Assembly: GCA_900469615.1 (NCBI GenBank)
Contig: UBYA01000010.1
Coordinates: forward strand, 282,248 to 346,247
Direction: 5' to 3'
Source: Hyphomicrobiales bacterium
GTDB taxonomy: Bacteria > Pseudomonadota > Alphaproteobacteria > Rhizobiales > Rhizobiaceae
Length of the DNA: 64,000 nucleotides
In this document: piece after piece, positions 61,439 through 64,000 of the stretch
Layout of the letters: each line of letters begins with the position of its first letter
Numbering within the stretch: the stretch's first letter is position 1
Program-made: the position numbers and the translations under genes
The notes under the pieces: generated by a model
The model's input: the letters and a program-made list of their open reading frames with translations, nothing else
Database searches by the model: none
Told to the model about the DNA's origin: nothing

Positions 61439-62722
61439 GTGGCTGGCTCAGCAACAAGCTCTGCGCCCACCAGCGCCCGTGCATCCGCACACCATGGCCA
61501 GGGCAATTACCAATTCGCGCTTATCGCACTCACCTCACTCTTTTTCATGTGGGGCTTCATCACCTGCCTGAACGACATTCTGGTCCCGCACCTGAAGAGC
61601 GTCTTTCAGCTCAACTACACTCAGGCGATGCTCATTCAGCTCTGCTTTTTCGGGGCATATTTCATCGTGTCGCTGCCGGCCGGAGCGCTGGTGAAGCGTA
61701 TCACCTACAAGTGGGGCATCGTCGTCGGCCTTGCGATCGCGGCCGTTGGCTGCGCCCTCTTCATCCCGGCCGCCAGCTATCGCGTCTATGCACTTTTCCT
61801 GGGCGCGCTCTTCGTGCTCGCCACCGGCATCACCATCCTGCAGGTCGCCGCCAACCCCTATGTTACCGTGCTGGGACCGCCGGATACGGCCGCCAGCCGC
61901 CTGAACCTGACTCAGGCCTTCAATTCGCTCGGCACGACGATCGCCCCTTATTTCGGCGCGATGCTGATTCTGTCCGCCGCAACCGTCGCCGCCGCCAACG
62001 CTACCCCAGAGCAGATCGACGCCATGCGGCTTGCCGAGGCCGGCGCCGTAAAGTTTCCCTATCTGCTTCTTGCCGTGGCTTTTCTGGTGCTCGCAGCCGT
62101 CTTCGCGGCTCTCAAGCTTCCCGAAGTCGAGGATGAGGAAACCGTCGAGCCGATGCGCGGCGGCGGCTCCGCCTGGCAATATCGCCATCTCGTGCTCGGC
62201 GCTGTCGGCATCTTCGTCTATGTCGGCGCCGAAGTCAGCGTCGGCAGTTTCCTCGTCAACTTCCTCAGCCAGCCCGACATCGCCCATCTCTCCGAAGCCG
62301 ATGCCGCCCACTACGTCTCCTACTTCTGGGGCGGCGCGATGATCGGACGCTTCGTCGGCTCGCTGATCATGCGTCAGATCGATGATGGCAAGGCGCTCGC
62401 CTTCAATGCCGCCATCGTTATCGTGCTGCTGCTGATAACCGTGTTCACCACCGGCCATGTCGCCATGTGGTCCGTGCTGGCGATCGGCCTGTTCAACTCC
62501 ATCATGTTCCCGACGATCTTCAGCCTGGCGCTGCACGGCCTCGGCAAATATACGAGCCAGGGCTCGGGCATCCTGTGCCTGGCCATCGTCGGCGGCGCGG
62601 TCCTGCCGGTCATTCAAGGCAGCCTTGCCGATACGATCGGCATTCACCTCGCCTTCCTGATGCCGATCATCTGCTATGTCTACATCGCCTTCTACGGCCT
62701 CAAGGGTCACAAGCCCGCATAG
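61439..62722 (+). CDS. FucP-type sugar:proton symporter (MFS)
   Basis: 427 residues from a GTG at 61439 with GAGGA 8 nt upstream. Twelve membrane helices are expected. [19 protein letters not shown] (about residues 34-52) is the FucP/GluP signature, with Asn and Asp of the proton/sugar site; [32 protein letters not shown], here broken after AASRLN, is a second conserved region. It imports L-fucose, glucose, galactose or a related sugar. A hairpin separates it from pncA. Confidence 0.9.
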   Translation: MAGSATSSAPTSARASAHHGQGNYQFALIALTSLFFMWGFITCLNDILVPHLKSVFQLNYTQAMLIQLCFFGAYFIVSLPAGALVKRITYKWGIVVGLAIAAVGCALFIPAASYRVYALFLGALFVLATGITILQVAANPYVTVLGPPDTAASRLNLTQAFNSLGTTIAPYFGAMLILSAATVAAANATPEQIDAMRLAEAGAVKFPYLLLAVAFLVLAAVFAALKLPEVEDEETVEPMRGGGSAWQYRHLVLGAVGIFVYVGAEVSVGSFLVNFLSQPDIAHLSEADAAHYVSYFWGGAMIGRFVGSLIMRQIDDGKALAFNAAIVIVLLLITVFTTGHVAMWSVLAIGLFNSIMFPTIFSLALHGLGKYTSQGSGILCLAIVGGAVLPVIQGSLADTIGIHLAFLMPIICYVYIAFYGLKGHKPA

Positions 62723-62733
62723 CCGAGACAGTC

Positions 62734-62763
62734 GCGCCCCGCTCGGTTCCTCCGGCGGGGCGC
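62734..62763 (+). terminator. terminator-like hairpin after the sugar transporter gene
   Basis: Arms GCGCCCCGC (62734-62742) and GCGGGGCGC (62755-62763) around a 12-nt loop, 12 bp past the stop. AAAGGGCTT follows, so there is no T-tract and the assignment is weak. Confidence 0.45.
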
Positions 62764-62830
62764 AAAGGGCTTGATCCGAAGCGCTCCGCTTGGCATCGTG
62801 CGGTGCAACAATGACGGAAGGATCGGCCCC

Positions 62831-63454
62831 ATGAAAGCACTGCTGCTCATCGATATCCAGAACGGGTTCTGCCCGGGCGGCAACCTGCCCGTGCCGGATG
62901 GGGATCAGGTGGTGCCTGTTGCCAACACCCTCATCGACAGCGGCAAATACGACCTGATCGTCGCATCGCAGGATTGGCATCCGGCCGGCCACGGCAGCTT
63001 CGCCTCCGCCCATCCCGGCAAGAAGCCATTCGAGATAGGCACGCTCTCGGGCAAGCCGCAGATGATGTGGCCCGATCATTGTGTCCAGAACACGAAGGAC
63101 GCCGAGTTCCATCCCGGGCTCCATGTCGGCGTGGTCGATTTCATCCAGCAGAAGGGTCAGAACCCCTCGGTCGACAGCTATTCCGCCTTCCGCGACAACG
63201 ATCAGGCTGCCCTCACGGGCCTGGCGGCCTTTCTGCGTGGCAAAGGCGTCAGCACGCTCGACCTCTGCGGGCTGGCAACGGATTACTGCGTGAAGTTTTC
63301 GGCGATCGACGCTGTCGAGATGCTGCCCGGTGTCGCTGTCCGCTTCATCGAGGATGCAAGCCGCGGCATCGATCCGAACGGCGTCAGGGCGGCAATCGAC
63401 GAAATGCGGACCCGCGGCGTCGCCATTATCCGCAGCCGGGATGCACTTGCCTAA
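62831..63454 (+). CDS. pncA: nicotinamidase
   Basis: 207 residues from the ATG at 62831. It hydrolyses nicotinamide to nicotinic acid in NAD salvage. The catalytic triad is Asp8 (LLIDIQNGF), Lys108 (IQQKGQ) and Cys153 (GLATDYCVKFSA); metal ligands are Asp48 and His50 in SQDWHPAGHGSF with His83 in MWPDHCVQ. All positions expected from PncA are kept. It stands between the sugar transporter and a glycosyltransferase, both on the same strand. Confidence 0.94.
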   Translation: MKALLLIDIQNGFCPGGNLPVPDGDQVVPVANTLIDSGKYDLIVASQDWHPAGHGSFASAHPGKKPFEIGTLSGKPQMMWPDHCVQNTKDAEFHPGLHVGVVDFIQQKGQNPSVDSYSAFRDNDQAALTGLAAFLRGKGVSTLDLCGLATDYCVKFSAIDAVEMLPGVAVRFIEDASRGIDPNGVRAAIDEMRTRGVAIIRSRDALA

Positions 63455-63536
63455 AATCGCACGCGCCGGGCTAAACCTTCTCTAAACAAAATGGTGCAAG
63501 CTGTTCCCGATCAAAGAAGTATCGGGAATCCTTCGC

Positions 63537-64000
63537 GTGCAGTCGATTGTCATAAACGGGCGCTTCCTCGGCCAGCCGCTATCCGGCGTGCAGCGCTTCG
63601 CGCGCGAACTGACGCTGGCGCTCGACCGCAAGATCTCCACCGGCACCCTCCCCGCCTCGTTGAAAGACACGCGCTGGCGCCTGGTCGTACCGCGCGATAC
63701 GCCCGTCGATCTCGCACTCTCCGCCATAGAAATCGATCGCTTCGGTTCCGGCCCCGGTCACGTCTGGGAGCAGACATCGCTGCTTTCGCGCTCACGCGGC
63801 AGCCGCCTGATCGGCTTCGGCGGCAGCGGCCCGCTCCTGCATCGGCGTCAGGCTGTCGTCATCCATGACGTGACGATCTTCCGCCATCCGCAATCCTTCA
63901 AGCGCAGCTACCGGCTCCTGCACGGCGCGCTCGGCACCGTGCTGACGCGCACCGCCAAGATCGGCACGGTCTCCGAATTTTCGCGGCAGGAACTCGCCTC
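63537..64000 (+). CDS. glycosyltransferase, family 4-type (partial, runs off the window)
   Basis: About 154 residues are visible from a GTG at 63537 (GGGA 9 nt upstream); no stop occurs before base 64000. The start reads INGRFLGQPLSGVQRFARELTLAL, a usual opening for GT4 enzymes acting on polysaccharides, followed by VVIHDVTIFRHPQSFKRSYR and IGTVSEFSRQELA, the linker before the sugar-nucleotide domain. It probably takes part in exo- or lipopolysaccharide synthesis. No later domain can be judged. Confidence 0.8.
   Translation, partial: MQSIVINGRFLGQPLSGVQRFARELTLALDRKISTGTLPASLKDTRWRLVVPRDTPVDLALSAIEIDRFGSGPGHVWEQTSLLSRSRGSRLIGFGGSGPLLHRRQAVVIHDVTIFRHPQSFKRSYRLLHGALGTVLTRTAKIGTVSEFSRQELA

Overview
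The window reads as a chromosomal segment of a member of the Rhizobiaceae (Rhizobium sensu lato). The evidence is high-GC codon use on both strands, a circularly permuted two-piece tmRNA of the alphaproteobacterial type, alphaproteobacterial SspB, the gene run folA-hflK-hflC-degP, an ilvIH attenuator, and several palindromic intergenic repeats of the kind scattered through rhizobial genomes. About 64 protein genes are supported, plus one tmRNA. I see no tRNA, rRNA, CRISPR array, insertion sequence, integrase or prophage. LAYOUT. 0-5 kb: aminotransferase, a vapBC toxin-antitoxin pair, a methyltransferase, ilvC and a TetR regulator. 5-16.5 kb: accessory metabolism made of regulator/target pairs: AraC with an alcohol dehydrogenase, Lrp with an aspartate/glutamate racemase, a MarR-GNAT fusion, TetR with an MFS pump, and HxlR with a FAD monooxygenase and a QorB-like quinone reductase; a type II NADH dehydrogenase lies among them. 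16.7-20.7 kb: pdxJ, a RecD-like helicase, and a secreted Yx(FWY)xxD protein with an ECF sigma factor and its membrane anti-sigma factor. 20.9-23.2 kb: a cobalt-type nitrile hydratase operon (alpha, beta, accessory) below a LysE-family exporter. 23.4-28.1 kb: aldo/keto reductase, a KpsC-like Kdo transferase, and ilvIH with an Ile/Val/Leu-codon leader peptide and attenuator. 28.2-33.2 kb: a HerA-type ATPase, the divergent pair miaA/serB and two tandem GNAT paralogues. 33.2-41.3 kb: degP, hflC, hflK, folA, a DUF1932 dehydrogenase, an XRE-cupin regulator with a GNAT, and thyA. 41.5-43.1 kb: ssrA, sspB, a DUF4169 gene and a ribbon-helix-helix gene. 43.2-57 kb: a giant AsmA protein, a GlcD-like FAD oxidase, AraC/DUF2000, an OmpA lipoprotein, an isolated flagellin and an RND efflux pair. 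57-64 kb: uvrD, SDR/TetR, a FucP-type sugar transporter, pncA, and a glycosyltransferase cut by the window end. HOW THE GENES WORK TOGETHER. Two protein-quality-control groups stand out: hflK-hflC-degP at the cell envelope, and ssrA-sspB for ribosome rescue and delivery of tagged proteins to ClpXP. Branched-chain amino acid synthesis is split between ilvC and an attenuated ilvIH. thyA and folA share folate chemistry. Most of the rest are small regulator-plus-target cassettes with visible inverted or direct repeats in their promoters. The observation I find most suggestive is that the small DUF4169 protein encoded just after sspB begins with a sequence that copies the C-terminal tail of SspB, the part that docks on ClpX in characterised SspB proteins.
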